Shown here piece after piece: positions 1 through 9,329 of a stretch of DNA of 57,843 nt; within the stretch, counting starts at the first letter, position 1, and every line of letters starts with the position of its first letter. Source of the stretch: Modestobacter excelsi. Its GTDB lineage: Bacteria > Actinomycetota > Actinomycetes > Mycobacteriales > Geodermatophilaceae. Both the position numbers and the translations under genes were made by a program. Location: NCBI RefSeq assembly GCF_005930495.1, contig NZ_SJEX01000021.1, positions 1 to 57,843 of the forward strand. The letters run 5' to 3'. Under the pieces are notes generated by a model. It had not been told where the DNA came from. It was given only the letters and a program-made list of their open reading frames with translations, and ran no database searches.

Positions 1-505
1 GCGTCGCGGGCGTGACGACGGCGGGCACGGCGGTGCCCGGCGCGGTCGCGGGCTGACCGCTGCCGGTCACCGGGTCGCTGGGGGCGGGCACCGGAGGAAC
101 GGGGACGGGCACGGTGGGGGTGGTCGGCGCCGGCGAGCTGACCGCGTCCGGGACGGGGCCCTCGTCGGAGTCGGCGACCGGGACCTCGGGCTCGTCGGCG
201 TCGGGCGGAGCGGGCGCGGGATCGGGCGCCACGACCGGCGCGACGTCCTCGTCCGGCGCCGGAGAGGGAGCGGGCGGAACGTCCTGGACCGCTGCGCCCG
301 GGGTCCCGACCGTCACCGGCCCCGGGTCCACGGTCCCCTCGTCGGCCTGCGCGGTGCCCACCCCCACGACCCACAGGCCGACCAGGAGGGCTCCGAGCAG
401 CAGGAGGCGACGAGCCCAGGACGCCGCACGTGCGGTGGGGTCGCGTCGGCCGGACGGGCAGCGCACGGCAGCGGCAGACCGCTGCTCGGCGGTGCTCCCC
501 ACCAC
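1..505 (-). CDS. secreted Pro/Ala/Asp-rich protein, partial (C-terminus beyond window)
   Basis: The minus-strand frame is open from a GTG-GTG start (about 505) to the window edge. GGAG lies a few bases upstream. The product has a short Arg-rich N-terminus, then a hydrophobic stretch (LLLLGALLVGLWVVGVG) ending in TAQA-DEG, a good signal peptide with an Ala-x-Ala cleavage site. The rest, about 110 residues, is low complexity: Pro, Ala, Val, Asp and Glu in short repeats, typical of an extended cell-wall-spanning linker. No catalytic domain is visible; one may lie beyond the left edge (such linkers precede Rpf, NlpC/P60 or LysM domains in actinobacteria). The function is unknown. Opposite-strand frames here read as shadows. 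Confidence 0.6.
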   Translation of the reverse strand, partial: MVGSTAEQRSAAAVRCPSGRRDPTARAASWARRLLLLGALLVGLWVVGVGTAQADEGTVDPGPVTVGTPGAAVQDVPPAPSPAPDEDVAPVVAPDPAPAPPDADEPEVPVADSDEGPVPDAVSSPAPTTPTVPVPVPPVPAPSDPVTGSGQPATAPGTAVPAVVTPAT

Positions 506-739
506 GCCTCCGCACCCCGCCGGAACTCCGACGGTGACCCCAGGTCATCGACTACCGCCGCACGAGGGACCCCCGGTGCGCTGAACGGCAGACTTTGATC
601 TGCGGAGAGTCACAGGTCAACAGCTGAGCGGCCGGAGAGTGACCGGCACGCGGGTCGCGCTACACGGCGTGAACGACCAGACCTGCTGAGTGAGCGGCAC
701 GAGTCCGTTCCGTCCTCACGACGACGGGCTGCGAGGTCG

Positions 740-982
740 TCAGGTCCGGCCGGCGCGCCGCTCGGCGAGGTTGCGGCCCTTGACGGTGCCGCGGTACTCG
801 ACGAGGACCTCACCGCGCGGGCCGTACGTTTCCTCGGGCCCGGTCATGCTCATGGTGGCCCAGTCCGGCTCCTCCAGGCCGCGCTCGGCGGTGGAGAGGC
901 GGACCACCTCCTGCCGGATCGCGGCGATGGCTCGTTCCCGGTGGGAGAAGGGCAACGTGACCGTCGCGCGGTAGGTGTACAT
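740..982 (-). CDS. small hypothetical protein
   Basis: 80-residue reading frame with balanced composition (begins MYTYRATVTLPFSHRERAIA). It mixes charged and hydrophobic residues like a small folded alpha/beta protein, with no low complexity, membrane segment or recognised motif. The ribosome-binding site is weak (GGGGC just before the ATG). It is flanked by about 230-260 bp intergenic stretches and is not obviously in an operon. I do not recognise a family. The overlapping frames on both strands are Arg/Pro-rich and look like shadows. Confidence 0.5.
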   Translation of the reverse strand: MYTYRATVTLPFSHRERAIAAIRQEVVRLSTAERGLEEPDWATMSMTGPEETYGPRGEVLVEYRGTVKGRNLAERRAGRT

Positions 983-1240
983 GCCCCGAAGGTCGGGACG
1001 CCGGGCCGGGCACTGGACGCCGGAGGGCGCCGTCTCCCCCGAAGGGGTCGGTCGGCGGCAGCGCAGTGCACCTCTGACGCTCCGTCACCGCACTCGTCCC
1101 GATGACCGCCGGGAACCTGCTGTCCAGCGCCTCGATCGACACCCCGGTCACACGATCGGGTGATTCGAGACTGCGACGGTCGTGACCGTGGGTAGATGAC
1201 GTCCGCGGCAGTCCGCCGCGACAGCCGAGAAGGGAACGTC

Positions 1241-1513
1241 ATGACCCACAGCGCGGGGTACACCGGGCAGCCGGCCAACGCCCAGCAGAACCACGTCGGG
1301 AACGGGCTGGCCGTCGCCGGCCTGGTCTGCGGCCTCGTCGGGCTCCTGTTCCTCCCGATCGTCCTCGGACCGCTGGCGATCATCTTCGGTGGCGTCGGTC
1401 TCTCCCGGGCCAACCGCGGGGCCGGCCACAAGGGCATGTCGATGGCGGCGATCATCCTGGGCATCGCCGACCTCGTCGTCATGGTGGTCTACGCGGTCGC
1501 CATCTCCAGCTGA
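1241..1513 (+). CDS. DUF4190-type small membrane protein
   Basis: 90-residue protein. The ATG at 1241 is chosen because AGAAGGGAACGTC sits just upstream; a longer frame from 1196 lacks such a site. A polar N-terminus (Gln/Asn-rich, about 22 residues) is followed by two hydrophobic helices (about 24-50 and 65-88) joined by a short basic loop with GAGHKG. The pattern NGLAVAGLVCGLVGL followed by IFGGVGL and AIILGIADL is the DUF4190 signature common in actinobacteria, often as a membrane anchor of unknown role. It ends 23 bp before the protease gene and may share its transcript. Confidence 0.75.
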   Translation: MTHSAGYTGQPANAQQNHVGNGLAVAGLVCGLVGLLFLPIVLGPLAIIFGGVGLSRANRGAGHKGMSMAAIILGIADLVVMVVYAVAISS

Positions 1514-1536
1514 GCGCCCCCGCTCGTCCCGACGTC

Positions 1537-2337
1537 ATGACCACGGCCACCGACGGGGCGCCCCAGGCGCGCCGGTCGCTGATCGAGCGGACGGTGCTCG
1601 ACGAGCAGATCCGCGCCGCCCGGCAGGCCGGTCCGCAGTCCTGGGGCGTGCGCAGCTGGCTCGGCCCGCTGGTCGGCCTGGCGGCGCTGATCGTCGGCTC
1701 CGGCGTCGTCGCGGGCGTCCTGCCCGAGCGGGGCACCGGCCGCACGATCGGCGTCGCTGCGCTCTCCATCGGCCTCGAGCTGGTGCTGCTGGCGGTGCTG
1801 GTCGCCTTCGGCCGGCCGCTCGCTGCGCGTGGTGGTGGCTGGCGGCAGACCCTCGGGCTGGACCGGGTGCGCCGGTCGGACTGGCTGCCGTGGATCACCG
1901 GCGTCGGCTTCGCCTACCTCGGGCGCACCGTGGTCAGCGTCGTGGCCCTGGCCCTCACCGGCGGCACGGCGCTGGCGGAGGCGAGCAACCTCACCGCGGG
2001 CGACCGGAGCGTCGTCTCGATCGTCGTGCTGGTCGTGGTGGCCGTCGTCCTGGCGCCGATCGCCGAGGAGCTGATGTTCCGCGGGCTGCTGCTGCGCGCC
2101 TTCATGCACCGGATGAGCTTCTGGCCGGCCGCGGGGTTGTCGACGTTCCTGTTCGGCGCCTTCCACGTCTACGAGGTCGACACCGTCGCCGGCGCCGTGA
2201 CGCTGGCCTGCTCGGTCGGCGTGCTCGGCCTGGTCAACTGCCACCTGGTCCGGATCACCGGGCGGCTGACGCCCGGGATCATGGTGCACGCCACCTACAA
2301 CGCGCTGGCCGTCGCGGTCGTCCTGCTGCTCGGCTGA
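1537..2337 (+). CDS. CPBP family intramembrane metalloprotease
   Basis: 266 residues with about seven hydrophobic segments. The C-terminal half carries the three conserved CPBP (Abi/CAAX-protease) motifs: EELMFRG (EExxxR) near residue 180, FGAFHVYE (FxxxH) near 208, and HATYNAL (HxxxN) near 250. These residues bind the metal and form the active site within the membrane. Family members cleave prenylated or membrane proteins, and some mature bacteriocins or give immunity; the substrate here is unknown. The gene follows the DUF4190 gene by 23 bp. Its stop is followed at once by a strong hairpin terminator shared with the convergent SDR gene. Confidence 0.85.
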   Translation: MTTATDGAPQARRSLIERTVLDEQIRAARQAGPQSWGVRSWLGPLVGLAALIVGSGVVAGVLPERGTGRTIGVAALSIGLELVLLAVLVAFGRPLAARGGGWRQTLGLDRVRRSDWLPWITGVGFAYLGRTVVSVVALALTGGTALAEASNLTAGDRSVVSIVVLVVVAVVLAPIAEELMFRGLLLRAFMHRMSFWPAAGLSTFLFGAFHVYEVDTVAGAVTLACSVGVLGLVNCHLVRITGRLTPGIMVHATYNALAVAVVLLLG

Positions 2338-2343
2338 CCGAGC

Positions 2344-2377
2344 GGTGCGCGGCCGACCCGGGAGCCGGCCGCGCACC
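2344..2377. terminator. bidirectional hairpin between convergent genes
   Basis: A perfect 12-bp inverted repeat, GGTGCGCGGCCG (2344-2355) and CGGCCGCGCACC (2366-2377), is separated by a 10-nt loop. It lies in the 47-bp gap between the stop of the CPBP protease and the stop of the convergent SDR gene. No T-tract follows, which is usual in very GC-rich actinobacteria. It probably ends both transcripts. Confidence 0.7.
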
Positions 2378-2384
2378 CCGGTGC

Positions 2385-3236
2385 TCAGCGGTTGGTGCGG
2401 CCGAGGTCCACCGGCAGCTGGATGCCGGTGACGTGCCGCGCCTCGTTGGAGGCCAGCCACGCGACGGCGGCGGCGATGTCGTCGGCCTGGCTGACCGGGT
2501 CGGGGAGCTGACCCATGTACAGCGTGCTCAGCGTCGGGCTGGCGTCGGAGATCATCGGGAACAGCTCGGGCACGGTCAGGCCGGTCTGCACGCCGTGCGG
2601 GTGCACCGTGTTCACCCGGATCCGGTGCTCGGCGAGCTCGTTGGCCAGCGTCTTGGCCAGCCCGGTCACCCCGTGCTTGGCGGCGACGTAGCCGGCGAGG
2701 TACGGCAGACCGCGCAGCCCGGCGACCGAGCTGGTGAAGACGATCGCGCCGCCGGTGCCCTGCTCGATCATGATCGGGATGGCCGCCTTGGCGGTGTGGA
2801 ACGGCCCGTTGAGGTTGGTGTCGATCTGCTCGGCCCAGTGCGCGGCGTCGATCTCCCAGGCCCGGGCGGCGGTCGTCGTCCCGGCGTTGGCGATGACGAC
2901 GTCCAGGCGCCCCAGCTCGGCGACGCCGGCGTCGAGCGCCGTCTTGAGTGCCTCGTAGTCGCGGATGTCGGTCTGCGAGGCGACGATCCGGCGGTCCAGC
3001 GCCTCGACCAGGCGGACGGTCTCGGCGAGGTCCTCCGGCGTCGACCCCGCGTACTGCGTCTCGGGCACCTGCGCGGCGATGTCCACGGCGATGATGTCGG
3101 CGCCCTCGGCCGCGAGCCGCACGGCCTCCGCCCGCCCCTGGCCACGGGCGGCGCCGGTGATGAACGCGACCTTGCCCTCGAACCGGCGGGCGATCGGGTC
3201 GTGCGGGACGGGCGCTTCGGGGACCGGGGTGGTCAT
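2385..3236 (-). CDS. SDR family oxidoreductase, probably mycofactocin-coupled
   Basis: 283 residues. The ATG at 3236 is preceded by GGAGGAGAACCCG; an upstream in-frame extension to 3308 is less likely. The Rossmann motif FITGAARGQGR, then ADIIAVDIA, an NAG motif (VVIANAGTTT), and a YxxxK active site (YVAAKHG) mark a classical short-chain dehydrogenase. The GARGQGR loop and the IAVDI start of strand 2 are typical of the mycofactocin-associated SDR subfamily, whose members keep tightly bound NAD and pass electrons to the peptide-derived cofactor mycofactocin. The substrate is unknown. No mycofactocin biosynthesis gene is in the window, so the cofactor link is inference. Confidence 0.85.
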   Translation of the reverse strand: MTTPVPEAPVPHDPIARRFEGKVAFITGAARGQGRAEAVRLAAEGADIIAVDIAAQVPETQYAGSTPEDLAETVRLVEALDRRIVASQTDIRDYEALKTALDAGVAELGRLDVVIANAGTTTAARAWEIDAAHWAEQIDTNLNGPFHTAKAAIPIMIEQGTGGAIVFTSSVAGLRGLPYLAGYVAAKHGVTGLAKTLANELAEHRIRVNTVHPHGVQTGLTVPELFPMISDASPTLSTLYMGQLPDPVSQADDIAAAVAWLASNEARHVTGIQLPVDLGRTNR

Positions 3237-3318
3237 CGGGTTCTCCTCCAGGATCGGTGCGGCGACTGCCTGCCCCGACTCTGTCACCCTCGTGGCACTG
3301 TGTGCCACGAACCTCCGA

Positions 3319-5268
3319 TCAGACCTCGACGTCGCTGCCCATCGTCACCGTCGCGTCCGGCGGCAGGCCGAAGTAGGCGGCCGGGTTGGCCGCGGTGTGC
3401 GCCAGCCCGACGAACAGCGCCTTCCGCCAGCGCGCCATGCCCGGCGCCGACGTCCGACGGATCGACCCGCGGGACAGGAAGTAAGAGGCGTCGTCCAGGT
3501 CGGCGGTCGGGGGCTCGATCATCCCGGCCGCGTGCGCCTGGCGGAGCGCCGCCGGCAGGTCCGGCGGGTCGGCGAACCCGAGCCTCACGGAGAGGTGCTG
3601 GATGCCGTCGTCCTCGTAGCCCAGGTCGTCGACGGTGAGCCGGTCCTCCGGCGGCACGTGTGGCACGTTGGCCGCGCCCATCGACACGATCACCACCGTC
3701 TCGTGCAGCACGTGGTTGTGCTGGGTGTTGGCGCGCAGCGCGAGCGGCACGGTCTCCTTGCTGGGGTGCGGGAACACCGCGACGCCGCGCACCCGCGGCT
3801 TGCCGTGGTGCCGGGCCTCCTCGACGAAGTCGGCGAGCGACCCCTCCATGGTGCGGCGGTTGGCGCTGACGATCTCCCGGCCGCGCCGCCAGGTGGTCAT
3901 CACGGTGAAGACCAGGACGGCGATGAGCAGCGGCAGCCACCCGCCGTGCAGCACCTTCGACAGGTTGCCGGCCAGGAAGACCAGCTCCACCCCGCCGAAC
4001 GCGACCGCGGCGAGGGCGAGCTTCCACGGCTGCCAGTGCCACAGCACCCGGGCGACGATGAGCAGCAGCAGGGTGTCGATGACGAGCGCGCCGGTGACCG
4101 AGACGCCGTAGGCGGTGGCGAGCCGCTCGGAGGACCGGAAGCTGAGCATCAGGACGAGCACGCCGACGAAGAGGATCGCGTTGACGCCGGGCAGGTAGAT
4201 CTGGCCGCTCTCCTCCTCCGAGGTCTGCCGCACGGTCAGCGGCGGGAGCAACCCGAGCTGCATCGCCTGCCGGGACAGCGAGAAGGCGCCGGAGATGACG
4301 GCCTGGCTGGCGATCACCGTCGCCGCGGTGGCCAGCACGACCATCGGGACCCGCGACCAGTGCGGGAAGAGCAGGAAGAACGGGTTGGTGGCCGCGCCGG
4401 GGTGGTGCAGGATCAGCGCCGCCTGGCCCAGGTAGTTGAGCACCAGCGCGGGGAAGACCAGGAAGAACCAGGCGCGCAGGATCGGGGTGCGACCGAAGTG
4501 CCCCATGTCGGCGTAGAGCGCCTCGGCCCCGGTGATCACGAGGACGACGGCGCCGAAGGCGACGAACGCGATGCCCGGGTGGTCGATGACGAACAGCAGG
4601 GCGTACGTCGGCGAGAGCCCCTTGAGCACCTCGGGGTGTGGCAGCACCTCGCTCAGTCCACCCACCGCCAGGGCGGCCAGCCACAGCGCGGTGACCGGGC
4701 CGAACAGCCGTCCCACCCGGCCGGTGCCGAACCGCTGGGCGGCGAAGAGCACGGTGAGGATGGCGGCCGCGATGGGCAGGACGACGTGGCTCAGGCTCGG
4801 CGCGGCGACCTCGAGCCCCTCGACCGCCGAGAGCACGCTGATCGCCGGGGTGATGACCGAGTCGCCGTAGAAGAGCGAGACGCCGACGACGCCGATGAGC
4901 AGCAGCCACTTCGTCGGTCGGTCGCGGTCGGCATAGAGCCGCCGGGCGAGCGCGGCCAGGGCCATCACGCCGCCCTCGCCGTCGTTGTCGGCGCGCATCA
5001 CCACGCCGACGTACTTCGCCGACACGATCAGCGTGACCGACCAGAACATCAGCGAGATGACGCCGTAGACGTCACCGGGCGTGGGCTGGACGGCGCCGTT
5101 GTCGATGGAGAAGACGGTCTGCAGGGCGTAGAGCGGGCTGGTGCCGATGTCGCCGAACACGATGCCGAGCGCGGCGAGGACCAACCCCCGCCCGGCATGG
5201 GCAGCCGGCGACCGGTGCGGCGGCCGCGCGTCCTCCGCGGCGTCCGGCGTGGCGACGGACTCGGTCAC
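3319..5268 (-). CDS. kup: KUP/HAK/KT family potassium uptake transporter
   Basis: 649 residues, matching the usual Kup length (about 620-660). The N-terminal half has about 12 hydrophobic helices and starts with the family signature ALGIVFGDIGTSPLYALQ, followed by the conserved FWSVTLIVSAKYV and GEGGVMAL segments. The last 170 residues are a soluble cytoplasmic domain, ending in the short tail MGSDVEV. Kup proteins import K+ coupled to protons. The GTG start at 5268 has GAGGAGTGACTC upstream. It is a single gene flanked by the SDR gene and an intergenic gap of about 140 bp. The very long open frames opposite it are antisense shadows. Confidence 0.95.
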   Translation of the reverse strand: MTESVATPDAAEDARPPHRSPAAHAGRGLVLAALGIVFGDIGTSPLYALQTVFSIDNGAVQPTPGDVYGVISLMFWSVTLIVSAKYVGVVMRADNDGEGGVMALAALARRLYADRDRPTKWLLLIGVVGVSLFYGDSVITPAISVLSAVEGLEVAAPSLSHVVLPIAAAILTVLFAAQRFGTGRVGRLFGPVTALWLAALAVGGLSEVLPHPEVLKGLSPTYALLFVIDHPGIAFVAFGAVVLVITGAEALYADMGHFGRTPILRAWFFLVFPALVLNYLGQAALILHHPGAATNPFFLLFPHWSRVPMVVLATAATVIASQAVISGAFSLSRQAMQLGLLPPLTVRQTSEEESGQIYLPGVNAILFVGVLVLMLSFRSSERLATAYGVSVTGALVIDTLLLLIVARVLWHWQPWKLALAAVAFGGVELVFLAGNLSKVLHGGWLPLLIAVLVFTVMTTWRRGREIVSANRRTMEGSLADFVEEARHHGKPRVRGVAVFPHPSKETVPLALRANTQHNHVLHETVVIVSMGAANVPHVPPEDRLTVDDLGYEDDGIQHLSVRLGFADPPDLPAALRQAHAAGMIEPPTADLDDASYFLSRGSIRRTSAPGMARWRKALFVGLAHTAANPAAYFGLPPDATVTMGSDVEV

Positions 5269-5412
5269 GAGTCACTCCTCGGTTGCACGACGAACCAGTG
5301 TCGTCCCACAACCTGTGCTGCGCTCCACCAGATCACCCGCGCGGGTCAGCCGGCAGCTGACCATCTCCTCAGGTGAGCGGGGCAATACTGCCCGGCACGC
5401 CCAACGGGTCGA

Positions 5413-6621
5413 TCAGACCTGGAGGAGTGGTCCGATGAGGATCTCGGTGCCCTCGGGGCGGTAGGTGTGCCATCGGCCGTCGGGATCTCGTTCGATCCGG
5501 AAGCCGTGGTGGACCTTGGTGTGGTGCCGTTCGCACAGGAGCGCGGAGTTCTCGAGTGAGGTCTCGCCGTGGTCGCGGAGCCATTCGAGGAGGTGGTGGA
5601 CGTCGCACCAGTGGGTGGGGGCGTCGCAGCCGGCGAACACGCAGTGCCGGTCGCGTTGCTCGACCGCCCGCCGGATGTGCGCCGGCACGACCCGCTTCTC
5701 CCGCCCGACGTCCAGCGGGAGCCCGTCGGGGTCCAGCACCATCCGGGTGATCTCGGCGTCACAGGCGATCCAGCGGGCCGCGGCGGCTGAGATCACCGCC
5801 CCGAACCCGGTCTCGGCAGCCCCCGGGCCGGTTCCGCCGTCGAGGAGGTCCTCGATGTCGACGGTCACGATCACCCGCGGCTTCACGGTGCGCAGCAGCG
5901 GCAGGTTCCCGGCGGCGAGGGCGTTGTCGCACAGCTGGACCAGGGCGTCGGCCTGCTGCTGGGCGCGGCTGCGGTCATCGCCCTGGGGGCGGGATGCCTG
6001 CACGATCGACTCGATCGCGGCCCGCACCTTCTCCAACCCGACCGCGTCCAGGTCGAAGCGGCCGGTGCCGCTGCCCTCGGCGTGCCGGGTGAACGACAGC
6101 CGCCGCCCCTCGGTGGGGTCGGGTTCGGTGCCGTCGGGGTCCAGGGCCTGCCGGTAGTGGTGCACCACCTGCGGCAGCCGGTCGTGCGCCTCACCCTCGG
6201 CGACGGCGACCAGCGCCCGGTCCACCGCCCCGAGGTCGACGTCCTGCTCGGCGGCGGCGGCCCGCTCCGCGTCTCCGGCGATGGGGGCGATGGTCGCGAC
6301 CTGGGCGGCGGTGAGCGTGCCGGCGGCGAACGCCGCCGCGGTGGCCGGCAGGTGCTCCAGCGCCCGGCCCGACCGCACCAGCCGCCCGGCGTCGCCGGCG
6401 GTCAGGTGGCCGTGCCCGCGCAGCCAGGAGGCCACCGTCTTCTTGCCGTCGTGCTCAGCGGCGCCCGTGGAGTCGGCGTGCCGGACGGTGCGGGTCAACT
6501 CCGCGTTGGCCCGGTTGACCACGGTCACCAGCAGGGTGGCCCGGTCCAGCACCGCACCCGGGGGAAGGGCGAAGAGGTCCTCAGCGGCCAGGGCGTCCAG
6601 CGCGGACTGCAACTCCCCCAC
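5413..6621 (-). CDS. DUF222 / HNH endonuclease (13E12 repeat family)
   Basis: 402 residues. The N-terminal 300 residues are the Ala/Leu/Arg-rich helical DUF222 domain; the C-terminal 80 carry an HNH nuclease fold with CVFAGCDAP, WCDVHHLLEW and LLCERHHTKVHH, where the Cys and His residues bind zinc and cut DNA. The GTG start at 6621 follows GGAGGAGGTGTCCG. Genomes of this group carry dozens of such 13E12/REP-family genes, often near recombination points. The cellular role is unknown. The gene stands alone. Confidence 0.9.
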   Translation of the reverse strand: MGELQSALDALAAEDLFALPPGAVLDRATLLVTVVNRANAELTRTVRHADSTGAAEHDGKKTVASWLRGHGHLTAGDAGRLVRSGRALEHLPATAAAFAAGTLTAAQVATIAPIAGDAERAAAAEQDVDLGAVDRALVAVAEGEAHDRLPQVVHHYRQALDPDGTEPDPTEGRRLSFTRHAEGSGTGRFDLDAVGLEKVRAAIESIVQASRPQGDDRSRAQQQADALVQLCDNALAAGNLPLLRTVKPRVIVTVDIEDLLDGGTGPGAAETGFGAVISAAAARWIACDAEITRMVLDPDGLPLDVGREKRVVPAHIRRAVEQRDRHCVFAGCDAPTHWCDVHHLLEWLRDHGETSLENSALLCERHHTKVHHGFRIERDPDGRWHTYRPEGTEILIGPLLQV

Positions 6622-6824
6622 CGGACACCTCCTCCACCGCTTCGAACAGGTGTACGAAGTCTAGCGGTGGCGGGGGTCTCCGACAAGGCATATCCCCAGC
6701 TCAGAGGGCTGTCCACAAATCACGCTGAGCGGTTGACAGGAGCCGCGACAACCGACGCGGACGCCACAGGCAGGCCTTCGGTGAACTCGGACAGACGGGC
6801 GGACGGGCGGACGGACCTCGAGGT

Positions 6825-7934
6825 TCAGTCGCCCGTGAAGCGGTCGGGTCGGAAGGCGTCGAGCAGCGGGCTGGGGGTCCCGCTGACGACCTCCTCGGCG
6901 AGCAGCTCACCCGCGATCAGCCCGATCGTGGCGCCGCTGTGCGTGAAGGCGACGTGCAGGCCGTCCACTGCGGGAACGGCGCCGAGCACCGGGTGCCCGT
7001 CGCCCGGGACGGGCTTCCGCCCGACACCGCAGGACTCCGCGATCAGGTCGGGGTGGCCCGCGAGCACCGCGGATGCCTCCCGGAGCAGGCCCTCGACCGT
7101 GGAGTCGCGGACCTCGAACGTGCCGCCGTCCCGCGCGACGACCTCCTCCTCCGCCCAGCCCGCGTCGAGGACCACGCCTCCGCCTGGTGACGGTCGGACC
7201 GCGACGCGCGGGGTGTTGAGCACGGCGCGCAGCCGGTGGTCGAACGGCGGGGTGCGGACCAGCAGCGCGTTCGTCGTCCCGTCCGGCACGTGGATGCCGA
7301 GCTCGGCGAGGCTGCCGGGGACAGCGTCACCGGTGGCGAGGACCACCACGTCGGCGGGGAGGACGTCGCCGGTGCCCGTGGCGACCCCGGCGACGTGGTC
7401 CCCGTCGCGGACCAGCGCGCACCGGCCGGCGCCGGTGCGGACCTCTCCCCCGGCGTCCACCAGGTCGTGCACGAGCTCGTCGACCAGCGACGGCAGGTCG
7501 ACCCAGCCCTCGGCCGGGTTGAGCAACGCGCCCTCGGCGGCCACGGCGGCCGGGTCGACGCCGGGCACCCGGCCGGCCACGTCCTCGCGGGAGAGCCACT
7601 CGGCCGGGTAGCCGATCGCGCGCTGGTGCTCGAAGGACTCCCGGACACCGACGCCCCAGCGCAGCCCGCCGTCGAACGCGATGGCCGCTCGGGGGTCGTC
7701 GCGCGCGGCGAAGGTGCGGTACCGGTCGAGGCCGAGCATCCGCAGCCGGTGGTACGCGGGCGGGTAGGAGCCTGCGGAGTTCAGCCAGGACAGCGACCGT
7801 CCCGTCGCGCCGCTGGCCAGCCGACCGTCGGTGACCAGGGTGACGTCGACCCCACGGGCCGCCAACTGCGCCGCGGTCGACGTCCCGAGCACTCCCCCAC
7901 CGACGACGGCGACCCGTCGACCGTCCTGTCCCAT
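6825..7934 (-). CDS. FAD-dependent amine/amino-acid oxidoreductase (DAO family)
   Basis: 369 residues from the ATG at 7934. The protein opens directly with the dinucleotide-binding motif RRVAVVGGGVLGTSTAAQLAARG, so this start fits best; an upstream extension of 14 residues is Arg/Cys-rich and unlikely. The C-terminus has GLHVAFTHSGATIGLIAGELLAEEV, the FAD-contacting segment seen in glycine oxidase, sarcosine oxidase and D-amino-acid dehydrogenase. It probably oxidises a secondary or D-amino acid to an imino acid. No neighbour narrows the substrate. Confidence 0.85.
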   Translation of the reverse strand: MGQDGRRVAVVGGGVLGTSTAAQLAARGVDVTLVTDGRLASGATGRSLSWLNSAGSYPPAYHRLRMLGLDRYRTFAARDDPRAAIAFDGGLRWGVGVRESFEHQRAIGYPAEWLSREDVAGRVPGVDPAAVAAEGALLNPAEGWVDLPSLVDELVHDLVDAGGEVRTGAGRCALVRDGDHVAGVATGTGDVLPADVVVLATGDAVPGSLAELGIHVPDGTTNALLVRTPPFDHRLRAVLNTPRVAVRPSPGGGVVLDAGWAEEEVVARDGGTFEVRDSTVEGLLREASAVLAGHPDLIAESCGVGRKPVPGDGHPVLGAVPAVDGLHVAFTHSGATIGLIAGELLAEEVVSGTPSPLLDAFRPDRFTGD

Positions 7935-7986
7935 GCCGTGCAGGTAGCCAGCCGGGCGGCGACAGGAACACGACACGGCGCTCCGC

Positions 7987-8220
7987 TCAGCGCGACGGGC
8001 CGCCGACCTCGGTCATCCCCACCGTCCGGATCAGGTCGAACCGGGACGCGTCCTCGGTGCCCGGTTCCGCGGTGTAGGCGACGATGCGCAGGTCGGTGCA
8101 GGAGGCGGTGAACACGTCGCGAACGGGCACGAGGCGAGCGCCTCCCCCGTCCGCCGGTCCCAGCCGTGGAAGCGCGAGCGGTCAGCGGACTCCTGTGCCT
8201 CGGGGACGCCGGGCGCTCAG
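7987..8220 (-). pseudogene. C-terminal remnant, possibly a MmyB-type regulator
   Basis: The minus strand encodes about 45 residues ending in a TGA at 7987-7989, with the motif LRIVAYTAEPGTEDA followed by a Leu/Ile-containing tail. The YTAEPGT pattern resembles the C-terminal end of MmyB-like ligand-binding domains of HTH regulators. Upstream, a stop lies in frame, and a coherent piece (HGWDRRTGEALA) lies in another frame, so the gene is broken. No HTH part remains. The assignment rests on a short motif and is weak. Confidence 0.3.
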
Positions 8221-8249
8221 ATGGGCGGCGCGCCGGTCGAGCTCGTGGA

Positions 8250-9047
8250 TCACAGGCAGTGGGGGCAACCCGTGCCCCTGCGGGCGACCGTGCGAACGCA
8301 GCGGAGCAGGGCAGCGGGACCGGCATCCTCGGGGACGAGCGCGTCTGCGCCGGCGAGTGCCATCTCGCGCCGTGCCTCCGAGCCGGCGCTCAACAGGACG
8401 ATCCGGACCTCGGCCCTGGCCGCCCGTAGGGTCTGCGTGGCGGCGAGGCGACCCCCGATCGGCACGGAGCGGTCCATGCAGACGACATGCGGACGGAGCC
8501 GTGCGGTGGCCTCCACGACCTCCGGACCGTTCTCGCACTCGCCCACGACGCTGAGGTCGGCTTGACCGGCGAACATCTCGACCAGCCTCAGCCGGACCAC
8601 CGGGTGATCATCGACGACGAGCACGCGGATGTGATCCCGGGCGTCGCGGACGTTCCGCGGACCTCCTGCGACCTGCCGACGATGCAGGTGGTCCCCGACC
8701 TCCCGGACAGCCGCGGTGGTGAGCTCGACGAGCCGAGGCGGCCGACCCTCCTGACGCAGGATGTCCGCCCATGCACCGGCCACGAGCTCGGCGGCGACTC
8801 GGGGGTCGGTGAGACCGAAGGCCTCTGTCGTGTCCAGGACCGCGCGTTCGAGGATGGCCGCCATCTGCTCGACATCGCCGAGCATGCCGGCACGGTCGCG
8901 ACCGACGGCGGACACGACCTGTTCCACGCGCAGTGGGCAACCATCGATGCAGTAGACCGCGATGGGGTCCCCGTCCATCCAGCCGACGGCCACGAGTCCG
9001 CCACAGTTCGGGCAGTCCGTCCAGCTGACCCGCTCGCTTGCGTCCAT
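8250..9047 (-). CDS. orphan receiver-domain protein with N-terminal zinc ribbon
   Basis: 265 residues from the ATG at 9047 (GGGAAG about 14 nt upstream). Residues 1-40 hold CPNCGG and a later CIDGC, a zinc-ribbon-like pair. Residues 45-125 are helical. Residues 135-250 form a response-regulator receiver: IRVLVVDDHPVV (acidic pocket), VVCMDRSVP (phospho-acceptor Asp), LLSAGSE (the Ser/Thr position). The conserved Lys before the last helix is replaced in GADALVPEDAG. There is no DNA-binding output domain; the chain ends CPHCL, a second Cys pair. No kinase is adjacent. It may signal by protein-protein contact. The frame stays open upstream into the zinc-ribbon segment at 9330-9506, so a fused 418-residue product is possible. 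Confidence 0.7.
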   Translation of the reverse strand: MDASERVSWTDCPNCGGLVAVGWMDGDPIAVYCIDGCPLRVEQVVSAVGRDRAGMLGDVEQMAAILERAVLDTTEAFGLTDPRVAAELVAGAWADILRQEGRPPRLVELTTAAVREVGDHLHRRQVAGGPRNVRDARDHIRVLVVDDHPVVRLRLVEMFAGQADLSVVGECENGPEVVEATARLRPHVVCMDRSVPIGGRLAATQTLRAARAEVRIVLLSAGSEARREMALAGADALVPEDAGPAALLRCVRTVARRGTGCPHCL

Positions 9048-9329
9048 CGTCGCGCGCTTCCCATGCCGTGTCGGTGACCCGACGGAGGACGTCCGGCGCT
9101 CTCCCTGGACACCCGCTGGACACCCGCTGACCTCGAGGGTGGACAACGGTAGCCAGGCAGTCGGCCTCCGAAACGTCCTACCGAGGCGGGGAACCGCCTC
9201 GATACGTCGTCGACGACAAGGGTCAGCAGGAACGGCCGCAGCGGCAGCCGACGGTGACGGCGACGAAGGCCGCGGACCTGCCACCCATCGACGGCGGCAG
9301 CCGTGGGCGGAGCTGCCCGGACCACGTCC

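Noticed and set aside
1389-3638. 749-codon plus-strand frame through the CPBP and SDR genes
   Set aside because: Arg/Ala/Gly-rich shadow in a frame different from both recognised genes.
2965-5376. 800-codon open frame antisense to the potassium transporter
   Set aside because: Composition is Arg/Gln/Asp/His-rich without motifs; it mirrors the high-GC codon bias of kup on the other strand.
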